Shown in pieces: positions 8,564 to 16,586 of a DNA stretch of 64,000 bases. Location: the NCBI GenBank assembly GCA_024363285.1, contig AP024710.1, forward strand, positions 682,001 through 746,000, in the 5' to 3' direction. The stretch's first letter is position 1. Every line of letters starts with the position of its first letter. A program made the position numbers and the translations under genes. The notes beneath the pieces were generated by a model that was not told where the DNA came from, did not search any database, and worked only from the letters and a program-made list of their open reading frames with translations. This DNA comes from Leptolinea sp. HRD-7. Lineage in GTDB: Bacteria > Chloroflexota > Anaerolineae > Anaerolineales > Anaerolineaceae.

Positions 8564-9469
8564 ATGGATGATCTACGTTCTATGCCCGTCTGGAAAGAAA
8601 CCCTGGTCACCCGCGTCATTCAGGTATGCGGATATTCCAGCATCCTGTTTGTTTTACTGATCCTGTATTTCCTTCTCAGTGAAGGCATACCGGCTCTATG
8701 GAAAGCCGATCTGACCAGCCTGATGGGAACACGCTGGTATCCCACTGAAAGTTATTTCGGTATCTGGCCGCTGGTATTTGGTTCGGTATTGATTACCCTG
8801 GGCGCTGCTCTTGTGGCGGTTCCTTTCGGTGTGGGAACCGCTGTGTATATCTCTGAGATCGCTCCCCGGTGGACAAAGGAGCTTCTCAAACCCCTCGTAG
8901 AGTTACTGGCAGGGCTGCCTTCGGTGGTACTGGGTTTTCTGGGCATTCAAGTTCTGGTGCCGTTCATTCGCCGCTTCTTTGATCTACCCACAGGGCTGAC
9001 CACACTTACCGGCGCAATTTTACTCGGGATGATATCGATCCCAACGATAGTTTCAGTGGGAGAAGACGCGCTGAATACCGTACCCAAATCGTATCGTGAA
9101 GCAGCGATGGCCCTTGGCGCCACCCGCTGGCAAACGATATGGGGTGTCACCGTGCCAGCAGCCAAATCCGGAATGATCACGGCCGTATTGCTGGGTATGG
9201 GCCGTGCCATGGGAGAGACTATGGCCGTGATGATGGTCACCGGGAACGCGCCTGTTTTGCCTAAAGGACTGGACGCTTTCATCTCACCAATTCGCACTAT
9301 GACAGCTACTATCGCCTCAGAAATGGGCGAAGTGGCCGCCGGTAGCGTACATTACAGCGTCTTATTCCTGATTGGAATAATTCTTTTTATCATCGCGTTG
9401 GTTGTAAATGTTATCGCTTTCACATTGACCTCGCGGAAGGCAACACGCAGTGAAAGGCTGCTCTCTTAG
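8564..9469 (+). CDS. pstC: Phosphate ABC transporter permease PstC
   Basis: This 301-residue inner-membrane protein forms half of the phosphate channel. It has about six transmembrane helices and the binding-protein-dependent transport motif EAAMALGATRWQTIWGVTVP, which contacts the ATPase. It begins 3 bases after the pstS stop, so the two are translated from one mRNA. Confidence 0.95.
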   Translation: MDDLRSMPVWKETLVTRVIQVCGYSSILFVLLILYFLLSEGIPALWKADLTSLMGTRWYPTESYFGIWPLVFGSVLITLGAALVAVPFGVGTAVYISEIAPRWTKELLKPLVELLAGLPSVVLGFLGIQVLVPFIRRFFDLPTGLTTLTGAILLGMISIPTIVSVGEDALNTVPKSYREAAMALGATRWQTIWGVTVPAAKSGMITAVLLGMGRAMGETMAVMMVTGNAPVLPKGLDAFISPIRTMTATIASEMGEVAAGSVHYSVLFLIGIILFIIALVVNVIAFTLTSRKATRSERLLS

Positions 9470-9477
9470 GTGGGATC

Positions 9478-10338
9478 GTGAACAATCAAATAATCCCTCC
9501 AAGAAGAATGGAAAAGCTGGGGTTTGGCTTTATAACATTGATCAGTTTGATCACTGTCACGCCGATTATCGCTATTGTGATCTATATTTTCGTGCAGGGG
9601 AGTCCGGCTGTCTCATGGGATTTCTTGACCTCCATGCCATCGGACGGAATGAAAGCCGGCGGGTTATGGCCGGCGATCATCGGAACCCTGTATCTCACAT
9701 TGGGAACCGCGATTTTTGCCGTCCCACTGGGGATCGCGGCGGCTATTTATATCGCGGAATACGCGCCCAACAACGAATGGACTCGTCTGATCCGAATTGC
9801 AATTATTAATCTGGCAGGCATCCCATCCGTTGTGTACGGACTTTTCGGGTTGGGATTGTTCGTTGTCTTCATGAAGTTCGGAACCAGTATTCTGGCAGCC
9901 TCATTAACTCTCTCCATCATGACCCTACCGGTGATCATCAGCACGACCGAAGAAGCGCTACGCTCGGTACCCACATCATTCCGGGTGGTCAGTATTTCGC
10001 TTGGTGCCACCCGATGGCAAACGATCAGGCGGGTTGTATTGCCTGAAGCTTTACCGGGGATTATCACCGGCGTTATCCTGGGGTTAGAAAGAGCCGCGGG
10101 AGAAACAGCCCCCATCCTGTTTACCGGTGCGGCGTTTTTCCTTCCCCGGTTACCGCAATCGATGTTTGATGCCACCATGGCTCTGCCATACCATCTGTTC
10201 GTTATATCCACTCAGGTGCCGGGAATGCCCATCCGTATTCAATATGGGACTGTACTGGTTTTATTGATATTCGTTCTAATCATGAACATCGCGGCGACGG
10301 TTGTCCGCTCACGGGCACGTGCTCGCAGGCAGTGGTAA
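9478..10338 (+). CDS. pstA: Phosphate ABC transporter permease PstA
   Basis: PstA pairs with PstC to form the phosphate channel. The 286-residue protein has six hydrophobic helices and the coupling motif VSISLGATRWQTIRRVVLP. The start is GTG at 9478, preceded by GGTGGG. An overlapping ORF that begins at 9450 in another frame is not a gene. Confidence 0.94.
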   Translation: MNNQIIPPRRMEKLGFGFITLISLITVTPIIAIVIYIFVQGSPAVSWDFLTSMPSDGMKAGGLWPAIIGTLYLTLGTAIFAVPLGIAAAIYIAEYAPNNEWTRLIRIAIINLAGIPSVVYGLFGLGLFVVFMKFGTSILAASLTLSIMTLPVIISTTEEALRSVPTSFRVVSISLGATRWQTIRRVVLPEALPGIITGVILGLERAAGETAPILFTGAAFFLPRLPQSMFDATMALPYHLFVISTQVPGMPIRIQYGTVLVLLIFVLIMNIAATVVRSRARARRQW

Positions 10339-10341
10339 AAC

Positions 10342-11097
10342 ATGGATAAGATCGTTATTGAAAATCTCACGCTAACATATTCTGACGGTACAGAAAGTTT
10401 GAAGAACGTATCGTTTAATATTCAGGCGAATACAATTACCGTGCTCTTTGGTCCAGCTGGCGGCGGAAAATCGTCTCTTCTGCGGGTCTTGAACCGCCTG
10501 AATGATCTGGCTGATGTAACCACTCTTGAAGGCTCGGTTCGCATCAATGGCAAGAATATTCTGGATCCTGACGTAGATGTCAACGCGTTGCGGCGCCAGG
10601 TAGGCATGGTTTTTTCACGTCCGGTGTCTCTTCCGCTCAGTATTTACGAGAATGTTGCCTATGGTCTGGTGATGGCCGGCATGAAAAATCGAAAGAAGCT
10701 GGATGAAGCCGTGGAACAGGCTTTACGCCAGGCAGTTTTATGGGATGAGGTTAAGGACCGCCTTAACGATCCCGGGGTTGCCTTATCAGGCGGACAGCAA
10801 CAACGAATGGGTATAGCACGAGTACTGGCATTGCATCCTGAAATTATATTGCTTGACGAACCCACTTCCGCGCTGGACCCGCTGGCGACAGCAAAAATTG
10901 AGGAGATGCTGCGCGAGTTGAAAGAAAAATATACCATTGTGATCGCCCCGCACAATACCCAGCAATCCGCGCGCATCAGCGATATGGCCGCATTCTTTCT
11001 GCAGGGAGAGTTGATCGAATACGCCTCCGGAGATATTATGTTCACCAATCCGAAAGACCAACGCTCCCAGGACTATATTACCGGGCGTTTCGGGTAA
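10342..11097 (+). CDS. pstB: Phosphate ABC transporter ATPase PstB (variant Q-loop)
   Basis: This 251-residue cytoplasmic ATPase powers PstCA. The Walker A is GPAGGGKSS, the signature is LSGGQQQR, the Walker B is ILLDEPTSALDP and the switch histidine is in APHNTQQ. The C-terminus NPKD....DYITGRFG is typical of PstB. The Q-loop, usually MVFQKPNPFP in PstB, reads MVFSRPVSLP here, so the conserved glutamine is replaced by serine. Such replacement may slow or alter coupling but does not by itself imply loss of function. It is the last gene of the operon and is followed at once by a terminator. Confidence 0.94.
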   Translation: MDKIVIENLTLTYSDGTESLKNVSFNIQANTITVLFGPAGGGKSSLLRVLNRLNDLADVTTLEGSVRINGKNILDPDVDVNALRRQVGMVFSRPVSLPLSIYENVAYGLVMAGMKNRKKLDEAVEQALRQAVLWDEVKDRLNDPGVALSGGQQQRMGIARVLALHPEIILLDEPTSALDPLATAKIEEMLRELKEKYTIVIAPHNTQQSARISDMAAFFLQGELIEYASGDIMFTNPKDQRSQDYITGRFG

Positions 11098-11099
11098 AA

Positions 11100-11125
11100 A
11101 AAACATCCGGAAAGCCGGATGTTTT
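11100..11125. terminator. Bidirectional terminator between pstB and a convergent small gene
   Basis: AAAACATCCGG and CCGGATGTTTT form an 11-bp stem with a 4-nt loop. T tracts occur on the 3' side in both directions, so it can end pstB and the minus-strand gene whose stop codon overlaps it. Confidence 0.85.
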
Positions 11126-11357
11126 ACGTCAATTTTTCGAAGGTGGAATCTTCTTGGGGTTTTGAATAACCGGATAATGGACCAGATGATTTACTTTCTG
11201 GTCCAGAAGTTGATGATACATTTCCATTTTCCAAGATATCTTTAAAAGACGGACCTTCTTTTTTTACGTCTGGGCGCGGATTAGCCGCCTGGTTTGCCAA
11301 TAAAAGCAACCTTCGGGCTTTAACGAGCGATCGAATTTGATCTGTTCCAATATACAT
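11124..11357 (-). CDS. Small hypothetical protein (77 aa)
   Basis: The gene has a strong ribosome-binding site (GGGGAGG, 6 bases before ATG) and a terminator at its stop, so it is probably real. The product is polar, with a short helical N-terminus (IRSLVKARRLLLLANQAA) and a Ser/Pro/Gly-rich disordered C-terminal half. The short SFKDIL stretch resembles a motif in some flagellar-operon proteins, but this is too short to assign. No membrane segment or signal is seen. Function unknown. Confidence 0.6.
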   Translation of the reverse strand: MYIGTDQIRSLVKARRLLLLANQAANPRPDVKKEGPSFKDILENGNVSSTSGPESKSSGPLSGYSKPQEDSTFEKLT

Positions 11358-11493
11358 TTCAGGCCTCCCCGCCAGAAGGCACCAGCCTACTATCTCTTTT
11401 CGGTCTAAATTCTTTTATCAATAGATATTTCATAGTTAATTTTGCGTAAAAATAGCTGAGTCTTTAAATTTACAATCTCTCATCATCTATCTA

Positions 11494-11522
11494 TTGACAT
11501 CATGCAGAATAAGACGTATTAT
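11494..11522 (+). promoter_or_regulatory. Consensus sigma-70 promoter of the mgtA leader
   Basis: TTGACA (11494-11499) and TATTAT (11517-11522) are separated by exactly 17 bases. The predicted start near 11529 gives a leader of about 380 nt before mgtA. Confidence 0.85.
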
Positions 11523-11540
11523 GTCGCCAGGAAATAAACA

Positions 11541-11612
11541 ATGAATAAAACATCTGACCCTTATCTATCTATTCTGGCGATGAGCCAGTCTTTCCCCCGG
11601 ACAGCCGATTGA
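11541..11612 (+). CDS. Putative mgtA leader peptide (23 aa)
   Basis: ATG at 11541 is preceded by an AGGA ribosome-binding site 8 bases upstream and lies about 12 nt after the predicted transcription start. The product begins MNKTSDPYLSILAM and ends SFPRTAD. It stops 34 bases before an intrinsic terminator, as in attenuators. In enterobacteria, mgtA is controlled by a proline-rich leader ORF; this peptide contains DP and FPR sequences but is not recognisably homologous. Its role is inferred from position only. Confidence 0.5.
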   Translation: MNKTSDPYLSILAMSQSFPRTAD

Positions 11613-11645
11613 GGTCAGTTCTGCCTGTTATCCAGTACTGAACTA

Positions 11646-11678
11646 ATCCTGTGCCTGCCCGGTACAGGATTTTTTTTG
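11646..11678 (+). terminator. Intrinsic terminator (attenuator 1) in the mgtA leader
   Basis: ATCCTGT pairs with ACAGGAT around an 11-nt loop and is followed by eight T. It lies about 120 nt after the predicted start and well upstream of mgtA, so mgtA expression must pass it. A small CTGGC/GCCAG hairpin (11574-11588) lies inside the leader ORF. Confidence 0.8.
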
Positions 11679-11693
11679 AACAGGAATAGTTCT

Positions 11694-11843
11694 ATGTGCT
11701 GGTTTCTGATTGCTCTTCACAAAAGAAAAATACTTTTAATAGGCGCTGTGAATTATGGCAGGCAATTGATCCTGCCCTTTTTCGGAAAACACACGATATC
11801 ACCTTACAAAGCCCGTGGACGTGTCCCCCTATGCACTCGCTGA
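11694..11843 (+). CDS. Possible second leader ORF in the mgtA leader (49 aa)
   Basis: ATG at 11694 has AGGA 8 bases upstream. The 49-residue product is hydrophobic and basic at the start (MCWFLIALHKRKILLIGAVN). Its coding sequence runs through the second leader terminator, so translation would interfere with that hairpin. Coding status is uncertain. Confidence 0.3.
   Translation: MCWFLIALHKRKILLIGAVNYGRQLILPFFGKHTISPYKARGRVPLCTR
11757..11782 (+). terminator. Second intrinsic terminator in the mgtA leader
   Basis: GGCAGG pairs with CCTGCC around an 8-nt loop, followed by CTTTTT. This gives the leader two consecutive terminators before mgtA at 11910. Confidence 0.6.
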
Positions 11844-11909
11844 CCTGATTGGGATGGCCCTTTTTGGCCGGTTGAATCCATAATTAGCAGAGAGTAATAG
11901 AGGCCGAAA

Positions 11910-14543
11910 ATGAATATTCGCGACACAAAAATCATCAACTCAATTATTGCGAACACACCAGGGTTGACCAATGGCGCGCGTTACGCCAATACGCTTATTG
12001 AAATTTCTCTCCTGGAAACGAAAGCTGTGTTGGAACGCAATTCCGTAACCCTAATGGGACTCTCGGAAGAAGAAGCAGAAATCCGCCAGAAGAAATACGG
12101 TCTTAATGAGGTGGCCCGGGAGAAAAAACTCAACCCATTTAGCCGCCTTTGGAAGAACATCAAAAATCCCCTGGTATTGCTCCTTGTAGGGTTAGCTGTA
12201 GTCTCGTATATCACCGGTGATATACGGGCGACCATTGTTATTGGATCAATGGTTGTGTTGGGTGTGGTTTTGCAATTCGTGCAGGAAGCCCGCGCAGATA
12301 ACGCGGCAGAGCAGCTCCAGGCGATGGTTAGCACTACGGCTTCTGTCATCCGTGATGGCAAAAAACTGGAAATTCCGCTGAAAGAATTGGTTCCCGGCGA
12401 TATCATCACTCTGGCTGCCGGAGACATGGTGCCGGCAGATGTGCGTATGCTGGCAACAAAAGACCTGTTCCTTAACCAGGCTTCACTTACCGGCGAAAGC
12501 GTGCCAGTGGAAAAATTTGTCAACCATTCAGATAAGGATGTAAATAATCCTTTGGAATTGGGAAACATTTGTTTTCTCGGTTCAGATGTGGAAAGCGGCA
12601 GCGGAACAGCTGTAGTACTTTTTACCGGCCGCCAGACATACTTCGGCTCTCTGGCTTCCAGCATCACTGGCGAACGTGAATTGACCAGTTTCGATAAGGG
12701 AATCAACCAGTTCACATGGTTGATGATCCAGTTCATGATTGTGATGGTACCGCTTGTTTTTCTTTTCAACGGGCTAAGCAAGGGGAACTGGATGGAAGCC
12801 TTCTTATTTGCGCTGGCTGTCGCAGTTGGGCTTACGCCAGAAATGCTGCCCATGATCGTTACGGTAAACCTTTCAAAAGGCGCGCTGTCCATGTCTAAGA
12901 AGAAGGTTATCGTCAAACGCTTGAACGCCATCCAGAACTTTGGTGCCATGGATACACTATGTACGGATAAGACCGGCACAATAACACAGGGGAAGATCAT
13001 TCTCGAAAAGCATCTTGACGCTCGCGGTAATCCCAGCGTTAAAGTATTGCACTTCGGGTATATAAACAGCTATTTTCAGACCGGCTTGAAGAACCTTCTC
13101 GATATTGCCGTTTTGAACCATGTAGACCTTAAAGAGCAGATTGTACTTAATGGTGACTACCAACTGCTTGATGAGATCCCCTTTGACTTCAATCGGCGCC
13201 GCATGTCGGTTGTGGTGGAAGACCACGAAGATGACCACATCCTTATTTGCAAAGGTGCCGTGGAAGAGATCATGGGGCTGTGCAGCCATGTTGAATTGGA
13301 TGGTGAGGTACTTGAGGTTCTACCAGAACATGATATCAAGCGCCGAAAAATGATTCAGGAATTGAACGCCCAGGGATTTCGAGTGATTGCCATTGCTTAC
13401 AAGATGGTTGAAAAAGAAGTGCATGATAAGGTCTACTCTATCAATGACGAGTTTGACCTGACCCTGCTTGGCTACCTGGCTTTTCTGGACCCTCCCAAAC
13501 AAGACGCCGCGGAAGCCCTGTCTCTTCTGGAGACCAATAATGTTAAGGTAAAAATTCTTACCGGTGACAATGATACCGTGACCGCCAGTATTTGCGCGCA
13601 GGTAAACCTGCCAGTCGAATCAATTCTGCTGGGTTCTCAAATCGATGAGATGAGCGATAAGACTTTGGCTCTGGAAGCCGAAAAAACCACGATATTTGCC
13701 AAGCTGTCACCCAGCCATAAACAGCGCATCATCAAAGCCCTGCAACAAGACGGCCACGTTGTCGGGTTTATGGGTGATGGTATCAATGACGCCCCGGCAT
13801 TGAAAGCGGCTGATGTTGGAATTTCAGTCGACACTGCTGTAGATATCGCGAAAGAGTCTTCCGATATCATTTTGCTGGAAACCAGCCTTCTGGTTCTGGA
13901 AGAGGGTGTTCTGGAAGGCCGCCGCGTATTCGGCAATATCATTAAATACATCAAAATGGCCGCCAGTTCCAATTTCGGAAATATGTTCAGCGTTTTAGGA
14001 GGCAGCATTTTCCTGCCTTTTCTACCCATGCTGCCCATTCAGGTTTTGACCAACAACCTGTTGTATGATTTCTCGCAGACAGCCATCCCCACCGATGAAG
14101 TGGACAAAGAATGGCTGGCGAAACCTCGTAAGTGGACGATCGGAGAGATACGCCGTTTCATCTTCTTCATCGGGCCAATCAGTTCCATCTTCGATTACCT
14201 GACCTTCTTCTTGATGTTGTATGTATTCAATGCCTGGAATAACCCGGCTTTGTTCCATACCGGTTGGTTTGTGGAAAGTCTGGTCTCTCAGACATTAATC
14301 ATCCATGTAATTCGCACCAACAAGATTCCTTTCATACAAAGCCGGGCCAGTTGGGCGCTGATTACCACATCTCTCATCATTCTCGCCGTTGGGATCGGGC
14401 TGACCGTATCACCTCTGGCTGCAACGCTAGGGTTTGTCACACTACCGCCAACCTATTGGTTGTATCTTGCCGCTATGATCATTGCCTATGTTTTGTTAAC
14501 ACAGGTGGTGAAAAGTTGGTTCATTAAGAAATTTGGAGAATAG
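11910..14543 (+). CDS. mgtA: Magnesium-translocating P-type ATPase MgtA
   Basis: The 877-residue protein imports Mg2+ using ATP. It shows all P-type landmarks: the LTGES actuator motif, the phosphorylation site CTDKTGTIT (Asp near 350), the KGAVEEI nucleotide-binding region and the hinge MGDGINDAPAL. The C-terminal run NFGNMFSVLGGSIFLPFLP and LTNNLLYDFSQ..IP.D are typical of MgtA/MgtB rather than Ca2+ or Na+ pumps. The N-terminal tail of about 45 residues precedes the first conserved motif. GAGGCCGAAAATG precedes the start. The long leader with terminators indicates transcript-level control, plausibly by Mg2+. Confidence 0.96.
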   Translation: MNIRDTKIINSIIANTPGLTNGARYANTLIEISLLETKAVLERNSVTLMGLSEEEAEIRQKKYGLNEVAREKKLNPFSRLWKNIKNPLVLLLVGLAVVSYITGDIRATIVIGSMVVLGVVLQFVQEARADNAAEQLQAMVSTTASVIRDGKKLEIPLKELVPGDIITLAAGDMVPADVRMLATKDLFLNQASLTGESVPVEKFVNHSDKDVNNPLELGNICFLGSDVESGSGTAVVLFTGRQTYFGSLASSITGERELTSFDKGINQFTWLMIQFMIVMVPLVFLFNGLSKGNWMEAFLFALAVAVGLTPEMLPMIVTVNLSKGALSMSKKKVIVKRLNAIQNFGAMDTLCTDKTGTITQGKIILEKHLDARGNPSVKVLHFGYINSYFQTGLKNLLDIAVLNHVDLKEQIVLNGDYQLLDEIPFDFNRRRMSVVVEDHEDDHILICKGAVEEIMGLCSHVELDGEVLEVLPEHDIKRRKMIQELNAQGFRVIAIAYKMVEKEVHDKVYSINDEFDLTLLGYLAFLDPPKQDAAEALSLLETNNVKVKILTGDNDTVTASICAQVNLPVESILLGSQIDEMSDKTLALEAEKTTIFAKLSPSHKQRIIKALQQDGHVVGFMGDGINDAPALKAADVGISVDTAVDIAKESSDIILLETSLLVLEEGVLEGRRVFGNIIKYIKMAASSNFGNMFSVLGGSIFLPFLPMLPIQVLTNNLLYDFSQTAIPTDEVDKEWLAKPRKWTIGEIRRFIFFIGPISSIFDYLTFFLMLYVFNAWNNPALFHTGWFVESLVSQTLIIHVIRTNKIPFIQSRASWALITTSLIILAVGIGLTVSPLAATLGFVTLPPTYWLYLAAMIIAYVLLTQVVKSWFIKKFGE

Positions 14544-14596
14544 TTTTGTTCTGTCTGGAAGATTTGACAAACCTGCGCGCGTATCATACACTTACC

Positions 14597-14711
14597 CTGT
14601 TCTGAGGTTTCCTCCCAAGGGAAATCAGGGAAGCTGGTGAACATTCCAGCGCTGTGCCGCAACTGTGAACGGCTTAAAGCCGCAAGTCAGGATACCTGCC
14701 TCAGGAACATT
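14597..14711 (+). ncRNA. Cobalamin riboswitch aptamer
   Basis: The sequence carries the B12-box landmarks in order: GGGAAGCTGGTGAAC, TCCAGCGCTGTGCCGCAACTG, and AAGTCAGGATACCTGCC. Outer stem P1 forms between TGTTCTGAGG (14599-14608) and CCTCAGGAACA (14699-14709). A CTCT..AGAG hairpin at about 14720-14737 may form the kissing-loop partner. It precedes cobT and should switch the operon off when cobalamin is plentiful. Confidence 0.95.
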
Positions 14712-14762
14712 ACGCTGATTCTCTCCGGACCAGAGAGATAAAGCACCTTGTCAGATTCAATA

Positions 14763-14794
14763 ACAGCCGTCCGGTCCGCCGGCCGGCTGTTTTA
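14763..14794 (+). terminator. Expression-platform terminator of the cobalamin riboswitch
   Basis: ACAGCCG pairs with CGGCTGT, with extra GC pairs inside, followed by TTTTATT. It lies between the aptamer and cobT, so control is probably by termination. Confidence 0.85.
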
Positions 14795-14820
14795 TTATCC
14801 TGAAAGGAAATACATGATCT

Positions 14821-15864
14821 ATGTTTCAGCTCCCTGCCATTCCATTACCTGACGCATCTATCGCTGAAAAAGCCCGCCAGCGCCAGAATATGCTGACCAA
14901 ACCAACAGGCAGCCTTGGACGATTGGAAGAACTTTCCGTTCAACTCGCCGCCGCCCAACATTCTATACGGCCGGATGTCTCCCGTAAGGTGGTGGTGGTA
15001 ATGGCCGGTGACCACGGCGTAACCCGCGAGGGTGTGTCCGCCTATCCATCAGATGTCACCCCGCAAATGGTGCATAATTTCCTTCAGGGCGGCGCGGCCA
15101 TTAACGTGCTATCCCGGCTCGCTGGAGCACGTGTATGTGTAGTGGATATGGGAGTTGCGGCGGATTTTCCGGCAAACAGCGGCGTGATCGACTGTAAGAT
15201 CGCTCGTGGAACCGGCAATATAGCCGCCGGGCCGGCGATGTCACGCCTGGAAGCCGAACAATCGATAAAACGCGGTATGGAAGTGGCATTCCAGGAAATA
15301 GGCCGGGGAGCAAACCTGATAGCGACCGGTGATATGGGTATCGGCAATACTACCCCGTCTTCCGCTATCGCAGCCGTTTTAACCGGCTTACCAGTGGCAC
15401 AGGTCACCGGGAGGGGTACAGGTGTAGATGACGCGGGCCTCGCTGCCAAGATCAGTATCATTGAGAAAGCCATCCAGGTAAATAAACCGGATAAAAATGA
15501 CCCTATCGATGTGCTGGCGAAGGTTGGTGGATTTGAGATCGGCGGACTTGCCGGGTTGGTTCTTGGTGCCGCGTCTCGTGGAGTGACAGTGGTAGTTGAC
15601 GGATTCATCTCTACCGCTGCCGCGCTGCTGGCTTATGAACTTACGCCGAAGATCCAACCGTACCTGATCGCCGCTCACAAATCAGTGGAAATCGGCCAAC
15701 GCGCTATGCTGGAGAAAATGGGGATTGAGCCGTTGTTAGACCTGGGTATGAGGTTGGGTGAAGGTACGGGCTCCGCGCTGGCTTTTCATCTCATTGAAGC
15801 GTCTGTGCGTATACTTAACGATATGGCTACCTTTGAATCCGCCGGTGTTTCTGACAAAGAATGA
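14821..15864 (+). CDS. cobT: Nicotinate-nucleotide--dimethylbenzimidazole phosphoribosyltransferase CobT
   Basis: CobT activates the lower-ligand base of cobamides by making its alpha-ribotide from nicotinate mononucleotide. The 347-residue protein has the family N-terminus (KPTGSLGRLEEL), the GDHGVTREGVSAYP motif, GDMGIGNTTPSSAI and the C-terminal LRLGEGTGSALAF. The ATG at 14821 is preceded by CTGAAAGGAAATAC. The gene overlaps cobS by 4 bases. Confidence 0.96.
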   Translation: MFQLPAIPLPDASIAEKARQRQNMLTKPTGSLGRLEELSVQLAAAQHSIRPDVSRKVVVVMAGDHGVTREGVSAYPSDVTPQMVHNFLQGGAAINVLSRLAGARVCVVDMGVAADFPANSGVIDCKIARGTGNIAAGPAMSRLEAEQSIKRGMEVAFQEIGRGANLIATGDMGIGNTTPSSAIAAVLTGLPVAQVTGRGTGVDDAGLAAKISIIEKAIQVNKPDKNDPIDVLAKVGGFEIGGLAGLVLGAASRGVTVVVDGFISTAAALLAYELTPKIQPYLIAAHKSVEIGQRAMLEKMGIEPLLDLGMRLGEGTGSALAFHLIEASVRILNDMATFESAGVSDKE

Positions 15865-16586
15865 AATACCTGAAGCACGCCCTCTCACTATTAACCATTA
15901 TTCCGGCCGGTGACATGGACAAACCCGAACCCGGTGACACCGGCCGGGCCGCTTTCTGGTTTCCCCTGATTGGCGTGCTGATCGGTTTTACCACGGTTAT
16001 CGGGTGGGGCATCTTCAAATTAATGGTTCCATTAATCGCGGCGGATGTACTCACAATCATCCTGTGGGTTGTATTGACCGGCGCCCTGCATCTTGACGGG
16101 TTGGCAGACTGTTTTGATGGTTTGCTGTGTGCCGCGTCTCCAGAAAAACGCCTGAAGATCATGGCGGATCCGCACATCGGTACATTTGGTGTTGTAGGTC
16201 TGATCCTGGCGCTCGGGCTGAAGTTTTCCGCGCTGTACACACTGCCGCCCACAGACACCTTTTTCATTCTTATCTTCGCGGCATCATTCAGCCGTTGGCT
16301 GATCCTCATTGTGTCGAAATTGACTCTGGCGCGAACTGACGGTATGGCAGCCGATTTGGCTGCCGGTTTGAATAATCGATCGATCATCGCTGCCGCGATC
16401 ATTCCCCTGGTTCTGATGCTCGCCGGTGGATGGCAGGCAGCGGTTTCAGCCATTCTGGCCACTGCCGCGGCGGCGGGAATCTATGTATTGGCTCATAAGC
16501 GTATCGGTGGTGTTACCGGAGATGTTCTGGGACTGACCATTGAAATATCTGAGATAACGATCTTGTTGACCTATGCGGCTCTCTGA
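15861..16586 (+). CDS. cobS: Adenosylcobinamide-GDP ribazoletransferase CobS
   Basis: CobS joins adenosylcobinamide-GDP to the alpha-ribotide at the membrane, the last assembly step of cobamide synthesis. The 241-residue protein is strongly hydrophobic and has the metal-binding motif LDGLADCFDGL near residue 75, followed by DPHIGTFGV. It overlaps cobT (ATGA) and the next gene by 14 bases. Confidence 0.95.
   Translation: MKYLKHALSLLTIIPAGDMDKPEPGDTGRAAFWFPLIGVLIGFTTVIGWGIFKLMVPLIAADVLTIILWVVLTGALHLDGLADCFDGLLCAASPEKRLKIMADPHIGTFGVVGLILALGLKFSALYTLPPTDTFFILIFAASFSRWLILIVSKLTLARTDGMAADLAAGLNNRSIIAAAIIPLVLMLAGGWQAAVSAILATAAAAGIYVLAHKRIGGVTGDVLGLTIEISEITILLTYAAL

Noticed and set aside
11529..11909. 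M-box (ykoK) magnesium riboswitch before mgtA
   Set aside because: None of the conserved M-box segments could be found in the leader.
11981..13000. A 339-codon minus-strand ORF inside mgtA
   Set aside because: It is antisense to a well-conserved P-type ATPase and encodes low-complexity Ser/Arg/Thr sequence.
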